DNA of 64,000 bases from positions 4,836,001 to 4,900,000 of the forward strand of contig CAUJLY010000002.1 of the NCBI GenBank assembly GCA_963281155.1. Reading direction: 5' to 3'. A model generated the notes under the pieces. The model was not told the DNA's origin and made no database searches. It saw only the letters and a program-made list of their open reading frames with translations. The DNA is from Rhabditophanes sp. KR3021 (lineage: Eukaryota; Nematoda; Chromadorea; Rhabditida; Alloionematidae). The translations under genes and the position numbers were made by a program. Shown here in pieces: positions 37,510-47,891 of the stretch (within the stretch, counting starts at the first letter, position 1; each line of letters opens with the position of its first letter).

Positions 37510-38313
37510 ATGTTCTCCGCATCAGCTGAAGATATGTTCAACGAACTCGACTTGCCAAATCTAGCCAATGGTCACCACCTCTTTGATTGCTCGGATGATA
37601 TGCAAAGGTATATGGATGCCATTGAATCAGATGAACGCGCACGTCTTACGGAATCGGCAGCCGATATCAACAATCTCTTCAATAGGAACGATATCTTTCA
37701 ATATCAGAATGATTCTTTTGACTCCAACCACAATATTTATGGATCGAGAAGACAAGAACATTCAAAGTATGGACTTTCAACGCCTATTCAAGACACTATC
37801 GACATGTTTTCCCTACCGCTTTCAACTCCAAACTCTTATATCAATCGAAGCTTGCCAACCAGCTATCCCTTTCCACCAACTCCCAACATGTCGGCCAACT
37901 CGCAAAAGAGTATTTTTGATTCGCCTTTATCACAAGTCCTGACTGATTCCCAATGCATCAAAATGGAACTTGAACAGGAAGAGGATGATGAAGTGAGAAT
38001 TTGCCGGAAAGCACGTAAATCGTCCAGAAGCAAAATATCTCCCCGTCGCAAAAACAACAAAGACATGGAATTAGCTGACACATTCAATATTCCTGCCACT
38101 CCATGTCAATTGGCTGAATTCACTTATGAGGAGTTAAAGACTTTTATTACTCGCAATGAATTTACTGATTACCAAATCCAACTTATCAAGGCAATGAGAA
38201 GAAGAGGTAGGGTTATACATTTTTTGATCAAAGGTCTAATCAATTTTTTAGGTCGCAACAAGAAATCGGTTGCCTTGTATCGCTTAAAAAAATTAAGAAC
38301 TGACAAATATTAG
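37510..38313 (+). CDS. CNC/SKN-1-type transcription factor without leucine zipper
   Basis: Exons 37510-38206 and 38252-38313, 252 residues. The C-terminal 60 residues match the CNC homology region plus basic region of NRF/CNC/SKN-1 factors: EELKTFITRNEFTDYQIQLI then KAMRRRGRNKKSVALYRLKK, where family members have RRRGKNKVAAQNCRKRK. The protein ends eight residues later (LRTDKY), so there is no leucine zipper; nematode SKN-1 is known to bind DNA this way as a monomer. Basic-region positions differ from consensus (SV for AA, Tyr for Cys). The N-terminus is acidic with MFNELDLPNLA, a possible activation region, and a Ser/Pro-rich middle. An intron of 45 nt splits RRRG/RNKK. Likely role: stress or developmental transcription, by homology only. 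Confidence 0.8.
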   Translation: MFSASAEDMFNELDLPNLANGHHLFDCSDDMQRYMDAIESDERARLTESAADINNLFNRNDIFQYQNDSFDSNHNIYGSRRQEHSKYGLSTPIQDTIDMFSLPLSTPNSYINRSLPTSYPFPPTPNMSANSQKSIFDSPLSQVLTDSQCIKMELEQEEDDEVRICRKARKSSRSKISPRRKNNKDMELADTFNIPATPCQLAEFTYEELKTFITRNEFTDYQIQLIKAMRRRGRVIHFLIKGLINFLGRNKKSVALYRLKKLRTDKY

Positions 38314-38982
38314 ACCACAACAGTTTCAACCCAGGCCGGTATCGAATTAGCCCTCTATAAACCAGATCTGTGTTGTATTAAGTTACAGAAACATTGAGTC
38401 ATCCTTTTATGGTCAACTATGGGTATCCCTTAATTTTCTTACGGTTGTTTTTATTATATTATTGTCTAAATTGCACATTTTCTTTATTGATGTTATTATA
38501 TTAAGTGATTATTCGTTTCAAATAAAAAATTTATTATTAACTAAATATTTAATTTATCTGATAATTTCATTAATCTCATAATTTAACTTATCCAATAATC
38601 TAAAATATCTGATCAATGGACTTTAACTTTTATGTGATGACAAAGTAAATATGAGATTTACTTTAAAAGAAGGTTATGTACTTTCATATTAAAAGAATTG
38701 AACAGGCTTTAATATTAAATGGACCGAGCAAACTTTGATATCAAATGGATTTAGCAAACTTTGGTATCAAATGGATTGAGTAAACTTACATTAAATGGAT
38801 TGAGTAAACTTACATTAAATGGATTGAGTAAACTTATATTAAATGAATTGACCATATGTTAAGATACAAATTACGCAACAGTTTAAAAAATAAATTTATT
38901 ACTTAGAATAAAAAGAAGATATTAAAATGAACAAATAATTATAGACTAAAATGATTTATATTAGTTAATTAAAAACAACGAA
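38314..38982. other. Convergent 3' region
   Basis: 3' flanks of the CNC factor (+) and the unknown gene at 38983 (-). Holds the tandem repeat at 38690-38860; nothing else seen. Confidence 0.4.
38690..38860. repeat. About 24-bp tandem repeat, six to seven units
   Basis: Units vary around ATGGATTGAGTAAACTTACA; the two central units are nearly identical. Outer units have drifted (GGACCGAGCAAACTTTGATA). Confidence 0.85.
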
Positions 38983-40194
38983 TTACTCGGTGTCATCATC
39001 TTCGTAAGTGTAGCTATCACTTCTATTTCCAAATCCTGGTTCTCTGTTGTTAGGATTACTCCATTTATAGGAAAATTGCTTCCCAGTCTTTTCCAACAAT
39101 TCCCTTTCATTGGACTCTCTCATAACGTGAGGCCCAAACAACTTCATCATAAGCGTAACTTCAAGACTCGTCAAGATGTCATGATTAATGGGTCTATCTT
39201 CGTCGTCATTTTCACTCAACTCAACGTCCACAATATCTTTTGGAAGCTCATATGGAGATCTTTTGTAGTCTCCGCGAACGATGTGTTTGTAGGCGTTTGT
39301 AAATTCATATTTTGGCATAATAGTAGAAACAATTTCTTTGATTGAATCCTCATGGATGGTGATTGGACTTTTTAAATTAAGAAGTTGATCTGCAGCTACC
39401 TTTGAAGATCCCTTTGGTCGAAGGGAATTAATTGTTGAGTTGGGAAGAATTGGGTCGCGAGAATCATACGCTTTATAAAGCATGCTTGATCCTAAAGTCC
39501 TTTGATAACTTTCTACAAACGTGGAGAACATAGGCTGAGTACCAGAAGATTGGCCATGTGCTGCCGGTGGTAAGAAACTGTCATTGTTGTTTCTAATAGT
39601 AGGCAGTGTTGCAGGAATACTATCATTCGAGCCAATAGATCCTGTCGGGCCATAGTTACGTCGTTTGGACTGAAGCTTAACCACTTTTTCGATTACACAG
39701 TCACCTAATTTTGTTTGCCTGCGGGATATATTGGTGGAGATAATTGATGGTTCTCCTACACTAACTTCATTAATATAAGCAACCTTATCGTTAATCTTCT
39801 TCTCAACAACAAATTTCTTTTCTTGAAAATCTCGTCTTTTACTTCCCGAATCAACATATGGATCGAGTGTAGTATTTTGGCCTCTCAAGATGCCTGTTAA
39901 ATAGGTTTCCATTTCACCTCCTTTAAGAGAGTCAAAAACGCGAACATCTCCATTACTAGGATCGAGGTCAACGGGAGTGATCATGTTGGAGTCGATCATT
40001 GTTTTGCACAAGTCTTGCAAGGTCTTCCCAGATGCTCTCAATTTTTGCTCGAAATTAGCGAAGCGCAACTTCCTCAAAACGAGTCCAGGAATATCCTCTG
40101 GCTTGACTCTACTCTCTTCATAGACAGCAGTACGAGTTAACCTCATAAGATCAAAAAACTCCTTTTCTTGTTCATAAGGACTTAGTGTAGACAT
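38983..40194 (-). CDS. Unknown 403-residue protein
   Basis: Single open frame. I choose ATG 40194 (MSTLSPYEQEKEFF) because an acceptor TTTTTAAG ends one base before it, although the frame stays open a little further. I do not recognise the family. The N-terminal 110 residues look folded and mostly helical (DIPGLVLRKLRFANFEQKL, LQDLCKTMIDSNMITPVDLDP); the middle is basic then Ser/Asn-rich; about 285-370 is helical again (IKEIVSTIMPKYEFTNAYK, LTSLEVTLMMKLFG); the C-terminus is acidic (TYEDDDTE). No membrane segment or signal peptide. It is transcribed divergently from the small mitochondrial gene run that starts about 200 nt away. Confidence 0.65.
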   Translation of the reverse strand: MSTLSPYEQEKEFFDLMRLTRTAVYEESRVKPEDIPGLVLRKLRFANFEQKLRASGKTLQDLCKTMIDSNMITPVDLDPSNGDVRVFDSLKGGEMETYLTGILRGQNTTLDPYVDSGSKRRDFQEKKFVVEKKINDKVAYINEVSVGEPSIISTNISRRQTKLGDCVIEKVVKLQSKRRNYGPTGSIGSNDSIPATLPTIRNNNDSFLPPAAHGQSSGTQPMFSTFVESYQRTLGSSMLYKAYDSRDPILPNSTINSLRPKGSSKVAADQLLNLKSPITIHEDSIKEIVSTIMPKYEFTNAYKHIVRGDYKRSPYELPKDIVDVELSENDDEDRPINHDILTSLEVTLMMKLFGPHVMRESNERELLEKTGKQFSYKWSNPNNREPGFGNRSDSYTYEDDDTE

Positions 40195-40403
40195 TCTTAA
40201 AAACAATGATTTTTATTTGCAATTGCGCTTGATTACAAAAAAGTTATTTGAATTGGATTACCTTTGTTCCAACCTTACCCACAAAACATCGTTTTAAAAA
40301 TTAGACGCAAAAGGTTGGGGCAAAGTGTCTTTGAATAAATACTAGTCTTTAATAAGTATCAAGTGTTTTGTCTTTTTACTCAACTAATTGTTTCTAATTA
40401 TAG

Positions 40404-40677
40404 CCTGGCTTCCTTAATAAAATCACCATTTTTACGGACCCTTGTGGCTGGAGAAATTATATTTTGCGGACTATCTTTGATGTCCTTTATGTCCTTAAGA
40501 AGAAGTGAAAAATCCAGAAAATTCTTAAGAGAAAAACTGCCATTCCTGTCTGAGTGCTACTATTCAAGTGAAAACATTGTTTCATTTGGTCAATTAACGG
40601 GAACTAGGTTGAAGCATAGTGATTTGAAGAGGTGGTACGGAGCTATATTAGAATCGGATGCCCCAGAGTCAGATTAA
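40404..40677 (+). CDS. Small CEBPZOS-like mitochondrial membrane protein, start not found
   Basis: About 90 residues are visible from the acceptor AATTATAG (ending 40403) to the stop at 40677. It has one hydrophobic segment and then RKFLREKLPFLSECYYSSE, which resembles CEBPZOS (RQTMSKKYPFILEVYYKS), a small mitochondrial protein. The exon frame has no ATG before the membrane segment, and the 180 nt upstream contain only one ATG (40212), followed by a stop in its frame. The start must lie in an unseen exon, in a trans-spliced leader, or be non-AUG. The stop lies 3 nt before the ATG of the next gene. Confidence 0.6.
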
Positions 40678-40680
40678 ATT

Positions 40681-40869
40681 ATGGTCAGATCTTCCGAATT
40701 ATTAAAGTATAAACTGTTGGTTGGGGCTCTGTGTGCTTTAAGCGCTCAATTAATGTATGAAAAGTATATGCAAGAAAGACCGACCCATCAGATTAGCATT
40801 CAAAGTTTAGAAAAATACAAATCATTTGAGGATGAACAAAAGGAAAAGGAGAGTCGTATAAAGTTTTAG
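40681..40869 (+). CDS. Unknown 62-residue single-pass protein
   Basis: ATG 40681 follows the previous stop codon by 3 nt. Residues 10-25 (YKLLVGALCALSAQLMY) are hydrophobic, followed by a charged helical tail (SFEDEQKEKESRIKF). The size and layout are like small inner-membrane assembly factors of the respiratory chain, and the neighbours on both sides are mitochondrial in type, but I cannot name it. The spacing leaves no room for its own promoter or acceptor between the two frames, so it is probably read from the same mRNA as its upstream neighbour. Confidence 0.6.
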   Translation: MVRSSELLKYKLLVGALCALSAQLMYEKYMQERPTHQISIQSLEKYKSFEDEQKEKESRIKF

Positions 40870-40979
40870 TTGTTAAATAAAAATTGTTAGGAATCGTTGT
40901 TTAATCAAGCAGTTAATGTCTCCTTAATACCTAATTCTTATGTAATTCTTCTGTTATTTATATTATTTAGAGGTAGGAG

Positions 40980-41261
40980 ATGGATACCGGTCCCTTTAGA
41001 AGAGTTGAAAAAGTTTCACAGCCATTGAAAGGATCATTTCCCTTAGATCATGAAGCTGACTGCAAATTAGAAATGATAAAGTACATGATTTGCTTAAGTG
41101 AAAACAAAAGTAGAAATACCGAATGCCGTGCAAAGGCTCAAGCTTACTTCGAATGCAGAATGACAAATGGTCTGATGGATAGAGATGAGTGGAAAACATT
41201 AGGTTATGCCGACACTCCAGTTGTCAACGAGGCGCAATTAAAAGAAACGCCAAAACAATAG
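40980..41261 (+). CDS. COX19: Cytochrome c oxidase assembly protein COX19
   Basis: A 93-residue twin CX9C protein of the intermembrane space, involved in copper delivery to cytochrome oxidase. The motif KGSFPLDHEADC matches COX19 (KGSFPLDHxxEC), followed by CKLEMIKYMIC (CX9C) and CRAKAQAYFEC (CX9C), then LECRM/FECRM and the KLG/TLGY end. ATG 40980 lies 9 nt after an acceptor (TTATTTAG, ending 40970), and the previous gene ends 110 nt upstream. Third gene of a tight plus-strand run. Confidence 0.95.
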   Translation: MDTGPFRRVEKVSQPLKGSFPLDHEADCKLEMIKYMICLSENKSRNTECRAKAQAYFECRMTNGLMDRDEWKTLGYADTPVVNEAQLKETPKQ

Positions 41262-41297
41262 AACTTATTAATTATTATCATTTATTTAAATAAAAGT

Positions 41298-42375
41298 TTA
41301 AGTACATTTGTCAAAGTTTGCAATTAAAAGTTTTCCAAGATCTTCCCAATATTGGCCTCGTTGTTCGTCACAGGCCACCAATTCGGAGCTTGTTTCTTGG
41401 ACAGCGACTTTAAATTCATCATTTAACAATTCTCTCAACTGATCCTTTGAATCCATTTCTGTAAACAAGTCCATTAAAAAAACATTAGCTTGAATTTTAG
41501 ATCGTTTCTTTTCCTTAGCAGTATCTCTTGCAAAGTTGTAGACCATTAAAACATCCTCAGGCTTAGCCATCCCTAAAAGACCGAATAAGTAGGACCAGGC
41601 ACTTTCATTGTTAACTACTCTGGTAATTGCATCCTTGACAAATTTGATCTCCCGTTCAATAAGAGAATAGTCTTGATTGTTTCCGTAAATTGTAGAAACA
41701 ACGAAATTACGGTAATGCCAAACAGAGTTATTTCTTAAATCAGAAGAGAGCATTAAATTGGTAAAGATAATTTGGTCTTCGTCGCACAAATTAAACTCCT
41801 TGACTAGCCAAATTCTGTATTGCCAGGCATGGTAATTCTTGTTATCAATTTCGTATATCTCATCCAAATATTTTAGTTCACCGGTGCAATCATTCAAATG
41901 GCTAATAATTTCCATTCTATGACGCCTGCAAAAGTAATTGAAGAGTTAGAGAATGTGTGCAAATAACTTACCAGACTTGATAATTCTTGGTATTAGTGAT
42001 GAAAATATCATACATAACTTCCAACTCCTTGCGAAGATCCTTATTCAAGCTTTTAATGCAATCTCTTCTGTACTTCCAGACGGTATAATTAGCTGCATTA
42101 AGTTCAATACATTTATAAGACAACTGTAACCCTCTTTCGGAAATTTCATTGCTTGAAATGATTGCTCTAAAGTAAGCAAATATGGATGCTTCTAAAAAGT
42201 CAATAAGTGTTATATTTGGTAAGAAAATGAAAATATTACCTCGTGCTGGTACGGCTATGTTGACTACTGCCATTTCTTTTTCAGAAGAATAGATCGGAGT
42301 TACATCCGAAAACATAGGGTCTGTGGTAATATCATAAGAATCATGTTCTTCCTGTCCGGAACCTTCTTTAGACAT
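41298..42375 (-). CDS. FNTA: Protein farnesyltransferase/geranylgeranyltransferase I alpha subunit
   Basis: Exons 42375-42240, 42191-41973 and 41935-41298, 330 residues. It is the helical-pair (PPTA repeat) subunit that works with FNTB or PGGT1B in the cytosol to prenylate CaaX proteins. Repeats visible: NAANYTVWKYRRDCIKSL, NTKNYQVWRHRMEI, DNKNYHAWQYRIWLV, RNNSVWHYRNFVV and NNESAWSYLFGLLG. The conserved YFRAII segment with a catalytic-type Lys/Tyr environment is present. ATG 42375 was chosen because an acceptor (TGTTTTAG) ends 15 nt upstream and because the longer frame adds nothing conserved. The Ras-like GTPase at 29 kb ends in a CaaX box and would be a substrate type for it. Confidence 0.94.
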
Positions 42376-42919
42376 ATTGTTGCCTTTATCTAAAACACTC
42401 AACAAACAAATATTGTATGATACAAGATGCGTTTGGAAATGTGCCATTACAACAATCGTGGTAGGAATTTTCAATGTTCCTGATAAGCATCATAAACATT
42501 TTAAAGTTGATACTAGCTATTGTATGATTGATGATCATAAGTTTAAACACTAATAGGGGTTTATTCTTATAAAACGAATTGTTCGCTGGTGTATTGTAAG
42601 AGTTTTAAAACTTATGAATGAAATAATTTAACAAAATTCAAGTCAATCTCTCACAAAAACGTGTAACTTCTAAAAATGTAGGTTTAAGATACTGACCTAA
42701 TGAAGAATGTTTTAAATATACAAAATTAAACACGACATACTGTACTAAGCAATTCTAATTATTCCTGAACAAATATGGCATTAGCAAATCAATCATATTG
42801 ACATATTTTTGAAGTATAAACAATAGTTTTATAATCTAGTAGGTATATGAAATAAAATTATGCACAAATTGTATTATCTTTATTAATAAAAGTTTATATT
42901 AATCAAATGAGTACTTATA
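42376..42919. other. Intergenic, no gene seen
   Basis: Between FNTA and the OGG1-like gene, both minus. No coding exon or repeat visible. Confidence 0.4.
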
Positions 42920-43862
42920 TTACTTATCAAGAGTAAGGAAAATATTTTGAATCCATCCACTATATTCATCGAATTTTTCGTTTAAAAACTCGTAAATAAA
43001 TTTTACGTCTTTTGAGACAAATTTTTCAGTATCGAGCTTTAGTTTGTATTTGTCGGAGATTAATACCTTGATTTTCAAGCAACTTGGAACAACTTCGTAG
43101 TTTTTAAGACTTTTTAGGAGAATAAAATCTGCTGATTTACGTCCAACTAACCAGAATTGCATTAATTCTTTCCTAGCTTCAAGAACGTCTTTATCCTTGA
43201 GTGAGTCTAGAAACTTCGATCCTCCAGCTTTTTTGACTTGTATAAACAATTCAGCAAAGTCATTACGGCCTAATTCGAATTGATTATCAGTTAAAGTTTT
43301 CTTGAGATTCTTAAGCTTGGTCAAATGTTCGACAGTAGGAAAAGAATAAAAATTCATATTTTGGTATTTAAATCTCGTGCCAAACACCTTGCAAAACTTC
43401 TCGATCACAGCATAAATTCGTTGGGTTGGAGTTTTTAAGAAAAGCAATCCGAGAAACAGGTTTTCAAATACATCCTGAGTTAAGATTCTAATTCCGAACA
43501 TTGCTGGGTTGTTTTCGTACAATTTTTTAAAATAAGAGTCCTTTTTCCATTCATCAATCCATGGATCAAAGTCTTCTTGGAGGCTAAAGAAATCATTGAA
43601 CACATCTTTATCCGTATCTTCATTACTTTTGATAAAGGAATGAAGAACTTCGTATTCTATCTCGTCTTCATTAACTCTCCATATTTTCCAAACACGATGT
43701 CTAGCGACTCCATAATAATACATTTGCTTATCCTTATAAACCCTTTTGAATCTAAAAATAACTTTATAAAGTTAACCAAGTTATTTAGTACCTGAAAGTC
43801 TGTTCATTGAATAAAACAATATCCAGGTTGAGATTCTTTTCAGCTACGGCTAGTTTAGGCAT
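42920..43862 (-). CDS. OGG1: OGG1-like DNA glycosylase with altered active site
   Basis: Exons 43862-43792 and 43751-42920, 300 residues. Similarity to 8-oxoguanine glycosylase runs over the full length: LNLDIVLFNEQTFRF (family LDLVLPSGQSFRW), GIRILTQDVFENLFLGLLF (GVRLLRQDPIECLFSFIC), IEKFCKVFGTRF, and YSGWIQNIFL (YAGWAQAVLF). The nucleophile lysine is kept (Lys229 in LVGRKSADF, family GVGTKVAD). The catalytic aspartate of the VPVDVH motif is not: the aligned stretch is VPSCLK, with Cys248. The NNN that reads the opposite cytosine is KTP, and the hairpin glycine pattern is reduced. So the fold is preserved but base excision may be weak or lost. No frame breaks. ATG 43862 has no acceptor close by. 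Confidence 0.83.
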
Positions 43863-44401
43863 TTGTAGCAGAGGATTGAGAAAAGATTGTGTAACTAAAT
43901 ATAACGAACAATCAAAACTCCCTCGCGTCCGCGCCTTACTTATTTTAACTTCTTTGTATACTCAAAAAATGATGATAATGCAATAACCAGATCATCTTTT
44001 TTGCACAATAATTAAGTTAACAATACCATGCGATGCTAATAGCATACCAAGCCAGGGAAGTAGATTTCACTTCAAGACTACAACAAGCTAAACCTGCGAA
44101 AAAATATTATCATTACTCATCCTATTATTTCTAAAAGTCAGCCATAAACTGATGTCTAATTTAGTTAATCTTGATAACAAGAAACGTGTATTATATTTAT
44201 TTTAATCGAAAGTCACAGGAATCGTCATCTTCCATTGTCATAAATACGACGACAAAACTTGATTTCTCTATTGTAACATCGAAATTCGAATTGCTTCGTT
44301 ACTTCTAGTTGAATCAATATTACTATTAATTCGTTGGTATTAATTTGCTGGTACATATTAATTCACTGCCGATATTTTGGAAGTATTAACTTGACGCTAT
44401 T
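43863..44401. other. Divergent promoter region of OGG1-like and ARL5
   Basis: Includes a somewhat more GC-rich patch near 43915-43950. No gene seen. Confidence 0.4.
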
Positions 44402-44978
44402 ATGGGTTTGGCTATGACGAAACTGTATAGATTGTTTTGGAGCAATAAAGAAAGGAAAATTCTAATAATAGGACTTGATAATAGCGGAAAAACAACTACT
44501 CTATATCAGATATCCACAGGAGAAACCGTTCAAGTAAGATATGTGGCAATTATTTAATATTTAGAATTTCTAGACAGCTCCTACGATTGGCTCGAACGTT
44601 GTTGAGCATTCATGGAAAAACATCAATTTCATAATGTGGGATGTTGGTGGCCAAGAATCTTTAAGAGCCACGTGGTCAACTTACTATCAAGATACTGAGT
44701 TTCTTATCGTCGTCATTGATTCAACAGATAAGGTTAGGCTTCCTATTATTAAGAACCAACTTTACTCAATGCTTACTCATGAAGATTTGGCCCATGTTGC
44801 TATTTTAGTGTATGCCAATAAACAAGATATCAAAGGAGCTTTAACAGCAGCAGAAATTAGCAATGAATTGAAGTTGGTAGACATAAAAACACATAAATGG
44901 CAAATTCAGGCGTCAAGTGCTTTAACTGGGGAAGGAATTGTGGCAGGTTTAGAGTGGATTGCAGGAAACTTAAGTTAA
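44402..44978 (+). CDS. ARL5: ADP-ribosylation factor-like protein 5
   Basis: Exons 44402-44533 and 44574-44978, 178 residues. An Arf-family GTPase of the trans-Golgi that recruits GARP in animals. Gly2 is present for N-myristoylation ([13 protein letters not shown] amphipathic helix). The G boxes are intact: GLDNSGKTT, the switch with [21 protein letters not shown] and the SALTGEG box. GSNVEE-type switch I and [15 protein letters not shown] point to ARL5 rather than ARL1 or ARF. The intron of 40 nt lies just before switch I. Confidence 0.94.
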
Positions 44979-45182
44979 TTCAAATTAATTTAATTTTAAT
45001 GTTTTTAATTGAAATATTACAATAAATATAGACTAAATAGTTTTTCACGTGTTTATTTTGAATAAAAATGGTTATAACAATATAGATTAATTTAGAACAA
45101 AACAATGCTCAGACAACAAATAAAAATTACTATGTAGTATACGTAACAACAAGACAAATAACAATATTAATAGAAAATCCAT

Positions 45183-47891
45183 TTACAGAAGTACTTCTAC
45201 TTCATCTGAAACATAAGGATCATAATTCCATTTAGGGTATACTCTTTTGTAAAGATTCAACAAGATAACATCCATGGCATTCAACTGTCTGTCGAAGGTG
45301 CATTTTAGAAGACCATGTGTTCCAAGTGATTCCTTGATAAATCCTCTAGCTCCAGATGGACACCACAATTCCAATGGTTTAAAGTATTCGATGTCTTCTT
45401 TGTCGAAGAATAGATATCTACAGACAACAGATCTTCTGTTAATTTTGAATGGATGGCCAGAAAGAACAGTTCTTTTGAGGACAACACGATCAGGGTTTAA
45501 ATCTAAAATACTTCCAGTTGCAGCTAAGAACCGGCCGCCATACTCGTTCTCGACGTAAGCCAAGACTGGGCAAGGAGGGAAGGTAATTGGGGCGTAAACC
45601 GTAGCAACGAAAGGACCTTCTTCAGGCATGAATCTTTCCATTTTAAATTTGTCTCCGTTCGTGTGTTGAGAAAAGATTGGTTCGCAAGCAAACTTTCTAA
45701 ATCCAACTTGGAAAATCATTTTAGCTTTATTTTTGACGACCATTTCAAACCCTGGCACACGCTTCAAAACAATGTTCATCACAGACATCTTTTGTTCGTA
45801 CTTCATGAGTTGGTAAATGACAAAAGCACGTCCCTGTGTGAACTTTTCAATCATGTGCACAGGCATGTTTTTGATAAAAATCACACAAGTTGTCCCAACT
45901 GGGACGCATAACTTGTCATTTTCGTACTCCTCCTTAAGTTGAACGTTTAGAAGTTTCTTGGTTTGTAGGAAGTTAGAGATTTTGAAGATGCGACCTATAC
46001 AAGAAAAAAATTATTTAAAATTATGCAATTTAACTCAAACCGAGTATTTTATTTGATATTTTTGCATAGAGGTGTCTTATGAATGTTTAGTGGCGTTAGA
46101 TATTTTTCTGATTTGACAGTTACAATCGTTATGAATGGAAGCTACAAGGAAAGATTAGGGAAAAGACCAACAATATCTACTACAAATTATGCCGGCAGCC
46201 AAACCAAGTGATGTATTTGAAGCATCCTGACACCGTCTGCAGAATCAGTGAACTGGCTCTTAAACTAATTTTTAATCAAAAATCTTCAAATGTCTTATCT
46301 TTTTAGTTTTCTAATAAATTTTCGTCGTTTTATTTAACTTTACCATAATCATAAGGCAAGTTCTCCCTGGCATCCCATTTGCTACTTCTGAATGACTTGA
46401 GACCACGATATTTGGCAAATCTAGTGCGAGAAGCTACATCCTTTGGAGTCTCAATTTCATCCGGGAATTTGGCATTTAGACGAGCATCCTTATACATATC
46501 GTAAGCTTCCTCATCTTCTTCCATCATTTCCTCATCAAGCATGACAGAAGCATTGTCGGCCATATTGATGGTCCTTCTGTCTTCATCATCTTCTTCCTCC
46601 ATCGGAGCAAATTCCTCGTCTTCCGAACCTTCTTCATCAGAGGCGTCTTCATCGCTATCTTCAGCTTCTCCATCATTATTCAAGTACCAAGCGGCTTGAT
46701 AATCTGAAGTTCCGACAGGTACTTTGACAGAAACCTTCTTGTTAGTCTCATCTTCGATATTTTCAAAATTAGCATCTAAAGCTTCATCTTCGCGGCTGGG
46801 CCAAGTTTGCTCTGCATCAAGGGGATCAGGCATAATCGATTCTTCTAAGCTTTCGATAGCGTTTGGTTCGGAAAGCCATTCTCTTTTTCCTTCAGCAGGA
46901 GTCATTGAAAAGTCAAATGGCTTATTGGACCACATATTTTCTACTTCTACGACTTTTCCTATTTGAAAGTTTCCGATTCCTTGGATATGGAGTGGTCTGT
47001 TTGGATTCAAAGGAGCTCCTCTGATAACACATTTGACTGCAATACAGTCATTCTCCTCACCCACAACTTCTATCTTTGACATGTCATCCCCGACCATGTA
47101 CGATCTTTTGAGTTGAATCCCAAGAGGCTTCTTCTTACATTCCTTCAGCAAACGAAGTGTATTGTGGATATCTCCCAAATCCAAATAGTGGAATTTTCCA
47201 TCTCCCAAACAGGAATCTTGGATCATCTTCTCAACGCAGCCCTTCACTTGGGATTTTTCTTTGCCCACTCCAACTGGAATGGCACAATTCATAATGGTCG
47301 GCAATCCAAAAGACTTAATTTGACGAATGAAAGACTCCTGAGAAGGCTTAATTTCTCCATCGGTGGGCCATACAATCATAAGGACATCAGTAATCTTGAG
47401 AGAATCAAAAACTCCTTCAATATTCTTATATTGTGGTGTCAAAAATCCAAATTGAGCATTTTGGAAGCGTCTAACCTTAGCATACATCACCGTCTTGGCT
47501 TTATTCAATTGAACTTCAACGTCTGGGTGAGTTGTAATGGCATTAATGACTTCGGTAGCTTTGACGACTTCATTATCTAATGAGATAATTGTCTGAAAAG
47601 AATAAATAATAAATAGCTTATATGAGTTTAACTTACAACAATAATAGGACTCTTAATTCCTTTCAATCTTTTATCATTAAGAATGTTGGCTCTGTGAGCA
47701 GCTCTGGCATCTTTTCCTTGGTTTCTTCTTTGGAGTTTGGAAGCTAGCAATTTGTTGGCTCTTGATCCAGCGACAACATCAATTTTTCCTGCCTGAGCAC
47801 GATTGATTTCACCCTTTGTACGATGGCGACCACTATTATGCTTCTTTTTTGGAAGATTAAAGCCTCCTGCACGATGTCCAATAGCTGGCAT
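45183..47891 (-). CDS. TSR1: Pre-rRNA-processing protein TSR1
   Basis: Exons 47891-47637, 47592-46344 and 45994-45183, 771 residues. TSR1 is a GTPase-like assembly factor of the 40S subunit, related to Bms1 but without a nucleotide site. N-terminus HRAGGFNLPKKKHNSGRHRTKGEI and the LKITDVLMIVWP segment, a long acidic linker (DEDASDEEGSEDEEFAPMEE), KYRGLKSFRSSKWDARENLP, then the C-terminal domains with HEQKMSVMNIV-like, ATVYAPITFPPCPV, LSGHPFKINRRSVVCRYLFF and SLGTHGLLKCTFD. All are in family order. Intron 2 (45995-46343) carries a fragment of the decayed repeat family on the opposite strand. A convergent ARL5 gene ends 204 nt away. Confidence 0.95.
46112..46306 (+). pseudogene. Decayed coding repeat, copy 4 (C-terminal fragment), inside TSR1 intron 2 (antisense)
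   Basis: A 64-codon open frame on the plus strand inside an intron of minus-strand TSR1. Its middle reads NQVMYLKHPDTVCRIS, which matches copy 3 ([16 protein letters not shown]) at nine of sixteen positions and copies 1 and 2 after frame correction. The residues upstream of this motif do not match the other copies, so it is either a different subfamily or a rearranged piece. Confidence 0.55.

Noticed and set aside
40404..40420. Spliced leader that donates an AUG (as in flatworms) to start the CEBPZOS-like frame
   Set aside because: An AUG joined directly at the acceptor would be in the wrong frame; it would need two extra leader bases, for which there is no evidence here.
33511..46210. Shared ATGCCGGCAGC at 33511 (NELL intron) and about 46192 (TSR1 intron) as a common element start
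   Set aside because: In the TSR1 relic these bases lie inside the open frame (KLCRQPNQVM), not at a start, and the flanks do not align. Chance or unrelated.
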